Below are positions 1 through 5,043 of a stretch of DNA of 5,094 nt, in pieces. The stretch comes from an uncultured Oscillibacter sp. (GTDB lineage: Bacteria > Bacillota > Clostridia > Oscillospirales > Oscillospiraceae), in the NCBI GenBank assembly GCA_905233795.1, contig CAJOFP010000078.1:1-5094 (forward strand), written 5' to 3'. The position numbers were made by a program, and so were the translations under genes. How positions within the stretch are numbered: position 1 is the first letter of the stretch; every line of letters begins with the position of its first letter. The notes beneath the pieces were generated by a model. That model was not told where the DNA came from. It did not search any database and was given only the letters and a program-made list of their open reading frames with translations.

Positions 1-58
1 GCTTTTGTTCAGGCGTCGGGTTGATTTCCGTCTTGAAGCTCTTTCGCAAAATTCTCAT
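1..58 (-). CDS. tnpB: N-terminal fragment of a TnpB-like (IS200/IS605 OrfB) RNA-guided nuclease/transposase-associated protein
   Basis: Reading the minus strand from the ATG at 58-56 gives 19 complete codons, MRILRKSFKTEINPTPEQK, before the gene leaves the window at base 1. The pattern of basic residues, then F-K-x-x-I-x-P-T-x-E-Q, is the usual opening of TnpB/IS605 OrfB proteins, which are RNA-guided DNA nucleases carried by IS200/IS605-family or IS1341-type elements. The catalytic RuvC residues, zinc ribbon and omega-RNA region would lie outside the window, so intactness cannot be judged. The frame is closed by a TAA (67-65) three codons upstream, so the start lies within this stretch. The only purine-rich ribosome-binding-like sequence (AAGAGG, 64-59) abuts the ATG with no spacer. 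A TTG start at 49-47, with about 9 nt of spacing, is therefore a real alternative. Identification rests on about 19 residues; a different protein is possible but less likely. Confidence 0.7.
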   Translation of the reverse strand, partial: MRILRKSFKTEINPTPEQK

Positions 59-75
59 CCTCTTTTACAGGGTAT

Positions 76-104
76 ATTTTAACACATCTTTTCATATCTT
101 TCCA
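76..104 (-). promoter_or_regulatory. candidate sigma-A promoter for the tnpB-like gene
   Basis: On the minus strand, TGGAAA (104-99; 4 of 6 matches to TTGACA) and TAAAAT (81-76; 5 of 6 to TATAAT) are separated by 17 bp. Transcription would start near base 70, leaving a very short leader before the ATG at 58 or the alternative TTG at 49. The region is A/T-rich, so chance matches are likely, and the call rests on spacing and position only. Confidence 0.35.
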
Positions 105-164
105 CTATTTTAACTACTTATCGTGAACTCCGTATTTATATTTTATATTTTATAAATTTTTGAG

Positions 165-180
165 TGATATAATTATATCA
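165..180. repeat. 16-bp perfect palindrome upstream of the HAD gene
   Basis: TGATATAATTATATCA is identical to its own reverse complement. It lies in the 236-bp region between the divergent tnpB-like and HAD genes, about 50 bp upstream of the candidate HAD -35 element. A dyad like this could be a dimeric repressor operator or part of a mobile-element end structure. It does not clearly match an operator I can name. With no loop it would not form a normal RNA hairpin without unpairing its centre. Confidence 0.5.
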
Positions 181-230
181 TGCTTTTTCATTCTGGAAAA
201 ACTAAAAAAACGCTGAATCTATAATCGCGC

Positions 231-259
231 TTTTCACAAGCGAATAAATATGCTATATT
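231..259 (+). promoter_or_regulatory. candidate extended -10 promoter for the HAD phosphatase gene
   Basis: TTTTCA (231-236, 4 of 6 to TTGACA), a 17-bp spacer and TATATT (254-259, 5 of 6 to TATAAT) form a plausible sigma-A promoter. The TG at 251-252, one base before the -10, is the extended -10 pattern common in Firmicutes. The predicted start of transcription is near 266. That would put the upstream in-frame ATG at 250 outside the transcript and supports translation from 295. Confidence 0.45.
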
Positions 260-294
260 TTATTATTCATTATAAAATAAAAGGGGAACTTAAT

Positions 295-969
295 ATGGAT
301 AAAAAATATAAATATATATTATTCGATCTGGACGGCACGCTGACGGATTCCAGCGAGGGAATTGTAAATTGCGTCCGTTACGCGCTGGAAAAAATGCGCG
401 AACCGATACCGGATGAGAATATACTGCGCGATTTTATCGGCGGACTGCTGACGGATTCTTTTATGAAATATTGCGGTTTTGATGAGATACAGGCCCGGCG
501 GGCGGTGACGATTTTCCGTGAGCGTTATGAACCCATCGGGAAATTTGAGAACGCCGCCGCGCCGGGAATGCCGGAATTATGCGCGAAATTAAATCAAAAC
601 GGCTATATTTTAGCGTTGGCTTCTTCCAAACCGGAACATATGTGCCGTCCGATCTGTGAGAAATTCGGCTTTACGCCGTCTCTGCGCGAAATCACGGGCA
701 GTCCGCCGGATCAAGACTGGAACAAAATCCAAGTGATTCAGGAAGCCATGCGGCGTCTGGGATTAAACCGGCAAGATAAAAACCGGACCATCATGATCGG
801 GGATCGCAAATACGACGTGGAGGGAGCGCGGGAATGCGGTCTTGACTGTATCGGGACGGACTTTTTCCACTATGGGCCGCCGGGGGAACTCGAACAGGCG
901 GGAGCCGTGGCCATAGCGCATGACGCGAAAGAACTTGAAAAAATTTTACTCCCGCCGGATTTATATTAA
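295..969 (+). CDS. HAD-superfamily phosphatase, phosphoglycolate phosphatase/5'-nucleotidase-like
   Basis: This 224-residue cytosolic protein has the full haloacid dehalogenase motif set. Motif I is DLDGTLTD, with nucleophile Asp11 and acid/base Asp13. Motif II is the Ser in LASSKP (Ser110). Motif III is Lys144 in WNKIQVI. Motif IV is GDRKYDVEGA, with Asp170 and Asp174 as Mg2+ ligands. The helical stretch at about residues 20-85 fits a C1-type cap, as in the Gph/PGMB group, whose members remove phosphate from small metabolites. The substrate cannot be read from sequence; phosphoglycolate, a nucleotide or a sugar phosphate are all possible. Translation from 295 is preferred because AAGGGG (281-286) sits 8 nt upstream. 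The in-frame ATG at 250 lacks a ribosome binding site, overlaps the candidate promoter and would add 15 atypical residues before the domain. The gene converges on the PBP gene with 22 bp of pure A/T between stops and no GC-rich terminator hairpin. Family is certain; function is not. Confidence 0.92.
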   Translation: MDKKYKYILFDLDGTLTDSSEGIVNCVRYALEKMREPIPDENILRDFIGGLLTDSFMKYCGFDEIQARRAVTIFRERYEPIGKFENAAAPGMPELCAKLNQNGYILALASSKPEHMCRPICEKFGFTPSLREITGSPPDQDWNKIQVIQEAMRRLGLNRQDKNRTIMIGDRKYDVEGARECGLDCIGTDFFHYGPPGELEQAGAVAIAHDAKELEKILLPPDLY

Positions 970-991
970 TTTATATTAAAATATTAAATAA

Positions 992-3352
992 TTAAAACCA
1001 GTCGTTCCACGGCCATCTGAACACGTCATCCGGCGTCGGAATAGGCGTCGGCGTCGGCGTGGATCGCCGGGGCGGACGTCCGTTTGCATTTGAATCCGAA
1101 TCATCATGGCCGCGTGAACGGGACCAGTCCAGCCAGCTTTGATGAATGGTACAGGTTGCGAGAGCGGGAACAGTCGCGTCGGCGTCGAATGTTCCCGGCG
1201 TACCGGATTTTAAATAAACTTGAGTATATATTTCAGGACATTCCTCACCGGCTAACTCGCCGGATTCCGCGCATAATCTCAAAGTCGTGTGGCAATCACA
1301 GTATTCAACCGGGGCGAAACCGGGAGAAAATATTTCCATGTGCGTCATATCGCCCTGTATCGTGTGATTACAAAGCCCGTCAACGGCGAGTTTGCCGCAT
1401 TTTGTGCAAATCCGCGCCCATTCCAGATCATCCCCGCCGGAAAATTCGGCGAGGCCCGGTAGAATCTCATTGACGCGGGTCATCACGGCTTTCCACATGG
1501 CTTTCGCTACGGCGCTGTCTTCCTGATATTTCGGATTATCATAGCCGTTCCAGACCCCACAGACGCACGCCGTCGAATAGCCGATAAACCATAAATCTTT
1601 TCTGTCTGAAGTCGTGCCGCTCTTGCCGGCCAGCGCGGGGCCGGGGAATCTCGCGTCCACGCCGGTTCCCTCCCACATGACGCTTTCCATGGCGGATGTC
1701 AGAAACGTAGCCGTATTGACGCTTAAAACGCGGTTCCAGATGGGATTTTTTTCTAATAAAACATTTCCGTCTATATCTAAAACGCGGGTATAATAATACG
1801 GCTCCGTATACTGACCGCCATTGGCGATAGCGGCGTAAGCGGCGGTTAATTCTAAATTCGTCACGCCGCCGAAAGTTCCGCCCAAGGCCAGCGCTTCAGT
1901 ATAATCCTGATCCAAATCCAAATGCCGGAAGCCGAATTTATTTAACTGATCCCAGACCCGGCGGACGCCGACTTTCTGGAAACAGCGCAAAGCGACTGTA
2001 TTAATAGACTGCGTAATCGCCGCCCGGACTGTCATATGACCCTGAAATTGTCCGCTCGCGTTGCGGATCGCCGAACCGCCCGTATAAGAAGTCGGCGCGT
2101 CGTCATAGATCGTCCCAAGCGTATCAATTCCGTCATCCAGCGCGACGGCAAATTCTCCAGCGATTTTAAACGTCGAACCGGGCTGCCGCGGACTGGAAAT
2201 CGCACGATTCCAGACCAAACTTGCCTGTTTTTCGCCGCGTCCGCCGACAATGGCTTTCACCGCGCCCGCGGACGGATCGATTAAAACGACGGTCGCCTGA
2301 AAATCCGAGTCCCCGGATATATTATTTACTTCCTGTTCGCAGATTTCCTGCAGTTTCGTATTTTGCGTCGTCTCGATTGTCAGGCCGTCATGATAGAGCA
2401 TATCCCACGCGTCGGATTCCGTAATTCTAAATTTATCTGACAAATCCCGGACGACTTGCGTCAAGGCCGCGTCGTCAAACCATGAGAAAATCGGGATTTC
2501 CGCGTCCCAGCTGCCTTCTTTTAAATTTAAATACGGGTCTTCCTGAACAGCCGCGTTATATTGCTCTTGCGTTAAAAATCCCGCGTTCAGCATTTGCGAT
2601 AAGACTAATAACTGCCGTTCCCGGTTTTTCTCAGGATGTTTTAACGGATTATATACCGTCGGATTGCGCGTAATCGCGGCGATAACCGCCGATTCCGATA
2701 GAGTCAATTCAGACGCGTCTTTACTGAAATATCTCTGCGCGGCGGTCTGTACGCCCCATGTGCCCGCGCCCAAATTGATCGTGTTTAAATATTTTTCCAG
2801 AATCCAATTTTTATCGTGACGCCGTTCCAGCGCAAACGCCAAATATTGTTCCTGTAATTTGCGTTCGATTTTCTCCAGCGGCGTCGTCTCCGGGACGCCC
2901 GAAAAGACGTTGTTTTTTATTAACTGCTGTGTAATCGTACTGGCGCCCTGCGCGAGACTGCCGGCGGCGATATTTTTGACCAAAGCCCTTGCGATGCCCT
3001 GCAAATCCACGCCGGGGTGTGAATAAAAACGCTCGTCCTCAATCGCTATAAACGCGTCGCGCAGATGTTTGGGAATCGCGTCCAGACGGATATAGACGCG
3101 GTTCGATTCTTCTCCGGCTATATATAAAATTTCCTGTCCGGCGTCATCCCGGACGGAAGACCGGAACGTATGCGGCGAAACCAAATCCTCACTGAGCGGC
3201 GGCGCGATAGCCGCTATATAAGCGTAAAGCGCCACAAGTCCGGCGCAGGCGAGTAACGCCAATAAAATCAGCGAGATAAAAAACCGGAAGACGGCCCGAA
3301 AAAACCGGACGACGCCGGATGGCTTTTGCTTCATCATTCCCGTATCTGTCAT
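992..3352 (-). CDS. bifunctional class A penicillin-binding protein (PBP1A-type glycosyltransferase/transpeptidase)
   Basis: This 786-residue protein is predicted to polymerise lipid II into glycan strands and cross-link stem peptides outside the membrane. A short basic cytosolic tail precedes one membrane anchor (about residues 22-50). The GT51 domain has EDERFYSHPG (catalytic Glu105), GASTITQQLIKN (136-147), RKLQE (164-168, second Glu168) and a further block ending GVQTAAQRYF. The transpeptidase domain has SxxK as Ser393-T-F-Lys396, SxN as Ser449-I-Asn451, and KSGT at 577-580, where most PBPs have KTG. After about residue 640 an extension holds eight cysteines (649, 652, 661, 685, 687, 694, 705, 734), including a duplicated C-rich SG/CG-x-LA module. 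It ends in a Thr-Pro run (765-774) and an aromatic tail (WPWNDWF). The start at 3352 is supported by AAGGGGG with a 6-nt spacer; Met6 and Met7 are less likely. tadA lies upstream on the same strand, 99 bp away across an A/T-only palindrome, so shared transcription is possible but unproven. Confidence 0.96.
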   Translation of the reverse strand: MTDTGMMKQKPSGVVRFFRAVFRFFISLILLALLACAGLVALYAYIAAIAPPLSEDLVSPHTFRSSVRDDAGQEILYIAGEESNRVYIRLDAIPKHLRDAFIAIEDERFYSHPGVDLQGIARALVKNIAAGSLAQGASTITQQLIKNNVFSGVPETTPLEKIERKLQEQYLAFALERRHDKNWILEKYLNTINLGAGTWGVQTAAQRYFSKDASELTLSESAVIAAITRNPTVYNPLKHPEKNRERQLLVLSQMLNAGFLTQEQYNAAVQEDPYLNLKEGSWDAEIPIFSWFDDAALTQVVRDLSDKFRITESDAWDMLYHDGLTIETTQNTKLQEICEQEVNNISGDSDFQATVVLIDPSAGAVKAIVGGRGEKQASLVWNRAISSPRQPGSTFKIAGEFAVALDDGIDTLGTIYDDAPTSYTGGSAIRNASGQFQGHMTVRAAITQSINTVALRCFQKVGVRRVWDQLNKFGFRHLDLDQDYTEALALGGTFGGVTNLELTAAYAAIANGGQYTEPYYYTRVLDIDGNVLLEKNPIWNRVLSVNTATFLTSAMESVMWEGTGVDARFPGPALAGKSGTTSDRKDLWFIGYSTACVCGVWNGYDNPKYQEDSAVAKAMWKAVMTRVNEILPGLAEFSGGDDLEWARICTKCGKLAVDGLCNHTIQGDMTHMEIFSPGFAPVEYCDCHTTLRLCAESGELAGEECPEIYTQVYLKSGTPGTFDADATVPALATCTIHQSWLDWSRSRGHDDSDSNANGRPPRRSTPTPTPIPTPDDVFRWPWNDWF
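1032..1061. repeat. GGCGTC hexanucleotide array encoding the Thr-Pro run of the PBP
   Basis: Five 6-bp units occur in register. Units 1, 3 and 4 are GGCGTC, unit 2 is the diverged GGAATA, and unit 5 is GGCGTG. Read on the minus strand in the PBP frame they give alternating ACG and CCG codons, making TPTPTPIPTP near the C-terminus. Because the unit is a multiple of three, gain or loss of units by slippage would lengthen or shorten the linker without breaking the frame. Confidence 0.75.
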
Positions 3353-3451
3353 AACCGTCCCCCTTCCAACGATCCGACAATTTATAAAATATAATAAAAT
3401 ATAATAAATTTATTATATTTTATAAAATTATAAATATTAATTTTAAGATTT
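3353..3451. other. A/T-only spacer between tadA and the PBP gene
   Basis: This 99-bp stretch lies between the tadA stop and the PBP start, both on the minus strand. Bases 3379-3446 contain no G or C at all, a run of 68. The PBP ribosome binding site (minus-strand AAGGGGG) is at its right-hand end in transcript order, next to 3352. Many TATAAT-like words are present on both strands, so no single promoter can be picked. No GC-rich stem followed by a U-tract is present; any tadA terminator would have to use the A/T-only palindrome listed separately. Confidence 0.8.
3394..3423. repeat. 30-bp perfect A/T-only palindrome (also an 18-bp inverted repeat with a 10-nt loop)
   Basis: Bases 3394-3408 (ATAAAATATAATAAA) are the exact reverse complement of 3409-3423, with the symmetry centre between 3408 and 3409. 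In an overlapping alternative pairing, 3381-3398 is the exact reverse complement of 3409-3426, giving an 18-bp stem with a 10-nt loop. Both exist because the left side contains a 10-bp tandem repeat (AAAATATAAT at 3386-3395 and 3396-3405). Lying between tadA and the PBP gene, it could be a weak AU-rich hairpin at the tadA 3' end, a protein-binding dyad, or a by-product of extreme A/T composition. Confidence 0.8.
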
Positions 3452-3937
3452 TTATATTTTATCGCGTTCGCGTAAGCGCCTGAAAAAATTTGATAATTCC
3501 ATACGGCATTCGGCGGCCAATACGCCGCCCGTCAGCGCGGGCGTATGGGGAAAAGATTCCATAAAAATATTACATACGCCGCCGCACGCGCCGAAATTCT
3601 CATCCCGCGCCCCATAATAGACTTTTTTAAGACGCCCGTTTAAAATCGCGCCCGCGCACATCGGACATGGCTCCAATGTGACGTATAAATCGCAATCATC
3701 CAAAAGCCATGAGTTTAACGCGCTGTTCGCCCGCGCTATGGCCTCCATTTCGGCGTGACCGGCGATCATGCGCGATTCTTCCCGGCGATTGCGTCCGCGG
3801 CCTATAATTTTTCCGTCTTTGACAATCACACAGCCCACCGGGACTTCCCCGGCGTCCGCCGCCTCCCGCGCCAGTTTCAACGCTTCCAACATATACCGTT
3901 CAGGTTCTTCGGCTTGATTTCGCATAAAATCAGTCAT
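3452..3937 (-). CDS. tadA: tRNA adenosine(34) deaminase TadA
   Basis: The 161-residue product matches TadA in length and motifs. TadA is a cytosolic homodimeric zinc enzyme that converts wobble adenosine 34 of tRNA-Arg(ACG) to inosine, allowing one tRNA to read CGU, CGC and CGA. The zinc site is His61 in HAE (with proton-shuttle Glu63) plus Cys91 and Cys94 in PCPMCAGAI. The nearby DAGEVPVGCVIV, N-R-R-E and YYGARDENFGACGG segments are typical of TadA rather than of cytidine or guanine deaminases. The C-terminal helix has the usual FFRRLRE pattern. The start at 3937 has GGAAAG about 11 nt upstream, a long spacer; Met5 and Met16 have no better site. It diverges from the yaaL-like gene across 75 bp and lies 99 bp upstream of the PBP gene. 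In B. subtilis the orthologue (yaaJ) precedes the dnaX-yaaK-recR-yaaL-bofA cluster, so the neighbourhood supports the call. Confidence 0.95.
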   Translation of the reverse strand: MTDFMRNQAEEPERYMLEALKLAREAADAGEVPVGCVIVKDGKIIGRGRNRREESRMIAGHAEMEAIARANSALNSWLLDDCDLYVTLEPCPMCAGAILNGRLKKVYYGARDENFGACGGVCNIFMESFPHTPALTGGVLAAECRMELSNFFRRLRERDKI

Positions 3938-4012
3938 ATTCGCTCAAACTTTCCGTAAATATAAAAATATAATATAAATATATTATAAAATATTATAAAA
4001 TCAGGAGGCCGC
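3938..4012. promoter_or_regulatory. divergent A/T-rich control region of tadA and the yaaL-like gene
   Basis: The 75 bp between the two divergent starts must hold leaders for both genes. Bases 3956-4001 contain no G or C. A TATAAT at 3968-3973 is a possible -10 for the plus strand, but nothing resembling TTGACA lies 16-18 bp upstream. Several TATAAT/TATAAA words on the minus strand could serve tadA. TATTATAAAA is repeated exactly in tandem at 3981-3990 and 3991-4000. A strong ribosome binding site, AGGAGG (4003-4008), precedes the yaaL-like start with a short 4-nt spacer. Confidence 0.5.
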
Positions 4013-4555
4013 ATGAGACGTTTTTTATTAAAACGCCGCGTAAGACGTTTACGCGAATGGCAAAATGAATTTTTATCTCTCGATTTTTCTTCGGATTTTC
4101 CATATTCGCCGGTTCTCGTACAGGAGTTGAAAACGGCGCGGCGCGCTTTATCCGCCGCGTATGGGGAATTTAATCAGGCGACGGAGCCTATTTTAATAGA
4201 ATCCTGTATTTATCGTATCCGAGCCGAAACAGCCCGTTATGACTATCTGATTCGCGCCGTGAAAGCGTCCGGGAATATCCCCGTGAGAACGTCTGAAAAT
4301 ATCGGGAATATGAAAAATATAAATAGCAAGAATATTCAGACAGCCGTGGAAATATCCGCCGCGCTTGCCAAAAATTCTGAAAAAACGCGTGAGACAATGC
4401 CGGAAAAATCAGGCGAAAATAATCCTGAAATCACGCGTGAACAGGAAAAAGCGCCGGAAAATATGCCGGAACCTGAAATCAATCTTGACGCGGAAGCCGT
4501 CGCCGCTATCGCGTTGAATCCGATTGACGGAAATTCCGACGCCAAATCATCTTAA
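4013..4555 (+). CDS. yaaL: YaaL-like DUF2508 family protein with a long low-complexity C-terminal tail
   Basis: The N-terminal half of this 180-residue protein resembles the DUF2508/YaaL family, small Firmicutes proteins of unknown function encoded next to bofA. Visible features are a basic start (MRRFLLKRRVRRLREW) and, at about 36-86, a helical segment with A-x-x-A-x-x-x-F, then ESCIYRIRAETARYDYLIRAVK, the part most like the family. B. subtilis YaaL is only about 75 residues. Here roughly residues 88-180 are an added tail rich in Glu, Asn, Lys, Pro and Ser, likely disordered and acidic towards the end. It contains an imperfect 16-residue tandem repeat (TRETMPEKSGENNPEI at 125-140, TREQEKAPENMPEPEI at 141-156). 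No signal peptide or membrane segment is seen. The start is fixed by AGGAGG 4 nt upstream. bofA follows on the same strand after 122 bp, which supports the family call. The molecular function is unknown. Confidence 0.8.
   Translation: MRRFLLKRRVRRLREWQNEFLSLDFSSDFPYSPVLVQELKTARRALSAAYGEFNQATEPILIESCIYRIRAETARYDYLIRAVKASGNIPVRTSENIGNMKNINSKNIQTAVEISAALAKNSEKTRETMPEKSGENNPEITREQEKAPENMPEPEINLDAEAVAAIALNPIDGNSDAKSS
4385..4480 (+). repeat. imperfect 48-bp tandem duplication in the tail of the YaaL-like gene
   Basis: Units 4385-4432 and 4433-4480 both begin ACGCGTGA and end in CCTGAAATC, exactly 48 bp apart, with diverged middles. The word ATGCCGGAA also occurs twice (4397-4405 and 4463-4471) but 66 bp apart, so the centre has shifted or been rearranged. 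In protein the units start T-R-E and end P-E-I. This points to growth of the tail by duplication, though compositional bias towards Glu, Pro and Asn codons may contribute. Confidence 0.55.
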
Positions 4556-4677
4556 AAATTTATATTTATATTTTATTTCAGATAAGATTAATAGAAATAA
4601 TTATAAATTAATATAATATTAATATAATAAAATATAATAAATTATAGCGATAAAAATAATTTAAAAAGGAGAAAATC
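4556..4677. other. A/T-rich spacer between the yaaL-like gene and bofA
   Basis: The 122-bp spacer has no G or C from 4595 to 4646. It carries a 10-bp tandem repeat (AATATAATAA at 4621-4630 and 4631-4640). Bases 4621-4643 match 3388-3410 of the tadA-PBP spacer exactly over 23 bp. Several TATAAT words make a separate bofA promoter possible, but no -35 can be singled out. No GC-rich terminator is visible, so read-through from the yaaL-like gene is also possible. The bofA ribosome binding site (AGGAG, 4667-4671) closes the spacer. Confidence 0.7.
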
Positions 4678-4944
4678 ATGATGAATCTGAGTCAAATTTT
4701 ATTGCCCGCGTTGATCGTATTGTTTTTATTGGCCGCCTTATGGCGGCTGATCCGCGTTCCCCTGCGTATCGCGCTGGGATTGCTGTGCAATACCCTGTTG
4801 GGATTTCTGGCGCTGTGGCTGATCAATCTGCTTACGCCGATTACGGGAATCTCTCTGGGGTTTAACGCGCTTAACGCTTTGATTATCGGCGTTTTAGGTC
4901 TGCCGGGCTTCTTCTTCCTGTTGCTGGTTCAGTGGGTTCTCTGA
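4678..4944 (+). CDS. bofA: BofA, pro-sigma-K processing inhibitor
   Basis: This 88-residue, very hydrophobic protein matches the BofA family in length, hydrophobicity and its C-terminal signature. In B. subtilis, BofA sits with SpoIVFA in the membrane around the forespore and holds the intramembrane metalloprotease SpoIVFB inactive until sigma-K is needed late in sporulation. Hydrophobic segments are at about 5-25, 28-52 and 66-88. The diagnostic part is G-x-N-A-L-N-A-L-I-I-G-V-L-G-L-P-G (61-77), like the conserved N...G-x-LG-x-PG pattern. From memory of the B. subtilis protein, Asn50 and Asn63 here appear to line up with the Asn residues reported as important for inhibition; this needs an alignment. 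Two adjacent ATGs (4678 and 4681) follow AGGAG with 6- or 9-nt spacers, so either start works. The preceding yaaL-like gene is its usual partner. Some Clostridia keep bofA without a clear SpoIVFB system, so the regulatory role is inferred. Confidence 0.9.
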   Translation: MMNLSQILLPALIVLFLLAALWRLIRVPLRIALGLLCNTLLGFLALWLINLLTPITGISLGFNALNALIIGVLGLPGFFFLLLVQWVL

Positions 4945-5021
4945 TGGGATTTTCGCGGGGATTGAAAATAATCATATTGCGAAAACTGGAAAGACAAAAA
5001 AATACATTTTATCTATATTAC

Positions 5022-5043
5022 TATATTAATTAAATTTAATATA
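5022..5043. repeat. 8-bp A/T inverted repeat downstream of bofA
   Basis: TATATTAA (5022-5029) and TTAATATA (5036-5043) are exact reverse complements around a 6-nt loop and are followed by TTTTCT. This could weakly support transcript termination after bofA. It has no G or C pairs and the T-run is short, so it is at best a marginal terminator. The rest of 4945-5094 shows no open frame with a ribosome binding site and no recognisable RNA gene. Confidence 0.25.

Noticed and set aside
220..225. Perfect TATAAT as a HAD promoter -10
   Set aside because: No acceptable -35 lies 16-18 bp upstream (the bases there are AAAAAC). The element at 254-259 with TG and a 17-bp spacer is better placed.
250..294. 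Upstream in-frame ATG extending the HAD protein by 15 residues
   Set aside because: It has no ribosome binding site, overlaps the candidate -10 element and adds residues not expected before the first HAD strand. The start at 295 has AAGGGG at good spacing.
959..998. Possible bidirectional terminator between the convergent HAD and PBP genes
   Set aside because: The 22-bp spacer is pure A/T with only very short, imperfect self-complementarity and no GC stem, so a terminator cannot be supported.
1084..1473. 129-residue plus-strand open frame antisense to the PBP gene
   Set aside because: It lies wholly within the well-supported PBP coding region, has no family-like motifs or convincing ribosome binding site, and its Arg/Pro/Ser-rich content is typical of a shadow frame.
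3938..4012. Search for the small SRP RNA that sits beside tadA in Bacillus
   Set aside because: The space is only 75 bp and lacks the GC-rich GNRA-capped helix expected of SRP RNA.
4336..4545. 69-residue minus-strand open frame antisense to the YaaL-like tail
   Set aside because: Its Ser/Phe/Ala-rich composition is the complement of Glu/Lys codons in the real gene, and there is no ribosome binding site.
4944..5033. 29-codon plus-strand frame (MGFSRGLKIIILRKL...) whose ATG overlaps the bofA stop (TGATG)
   Set aside because: Overlap suggests translational coupling, but the frame is very short, has only weak purine content upstream inside bofA, and degrades into A/T-driven Tyr/Ile/Asn codons. 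It is more likely chance read-through composition.
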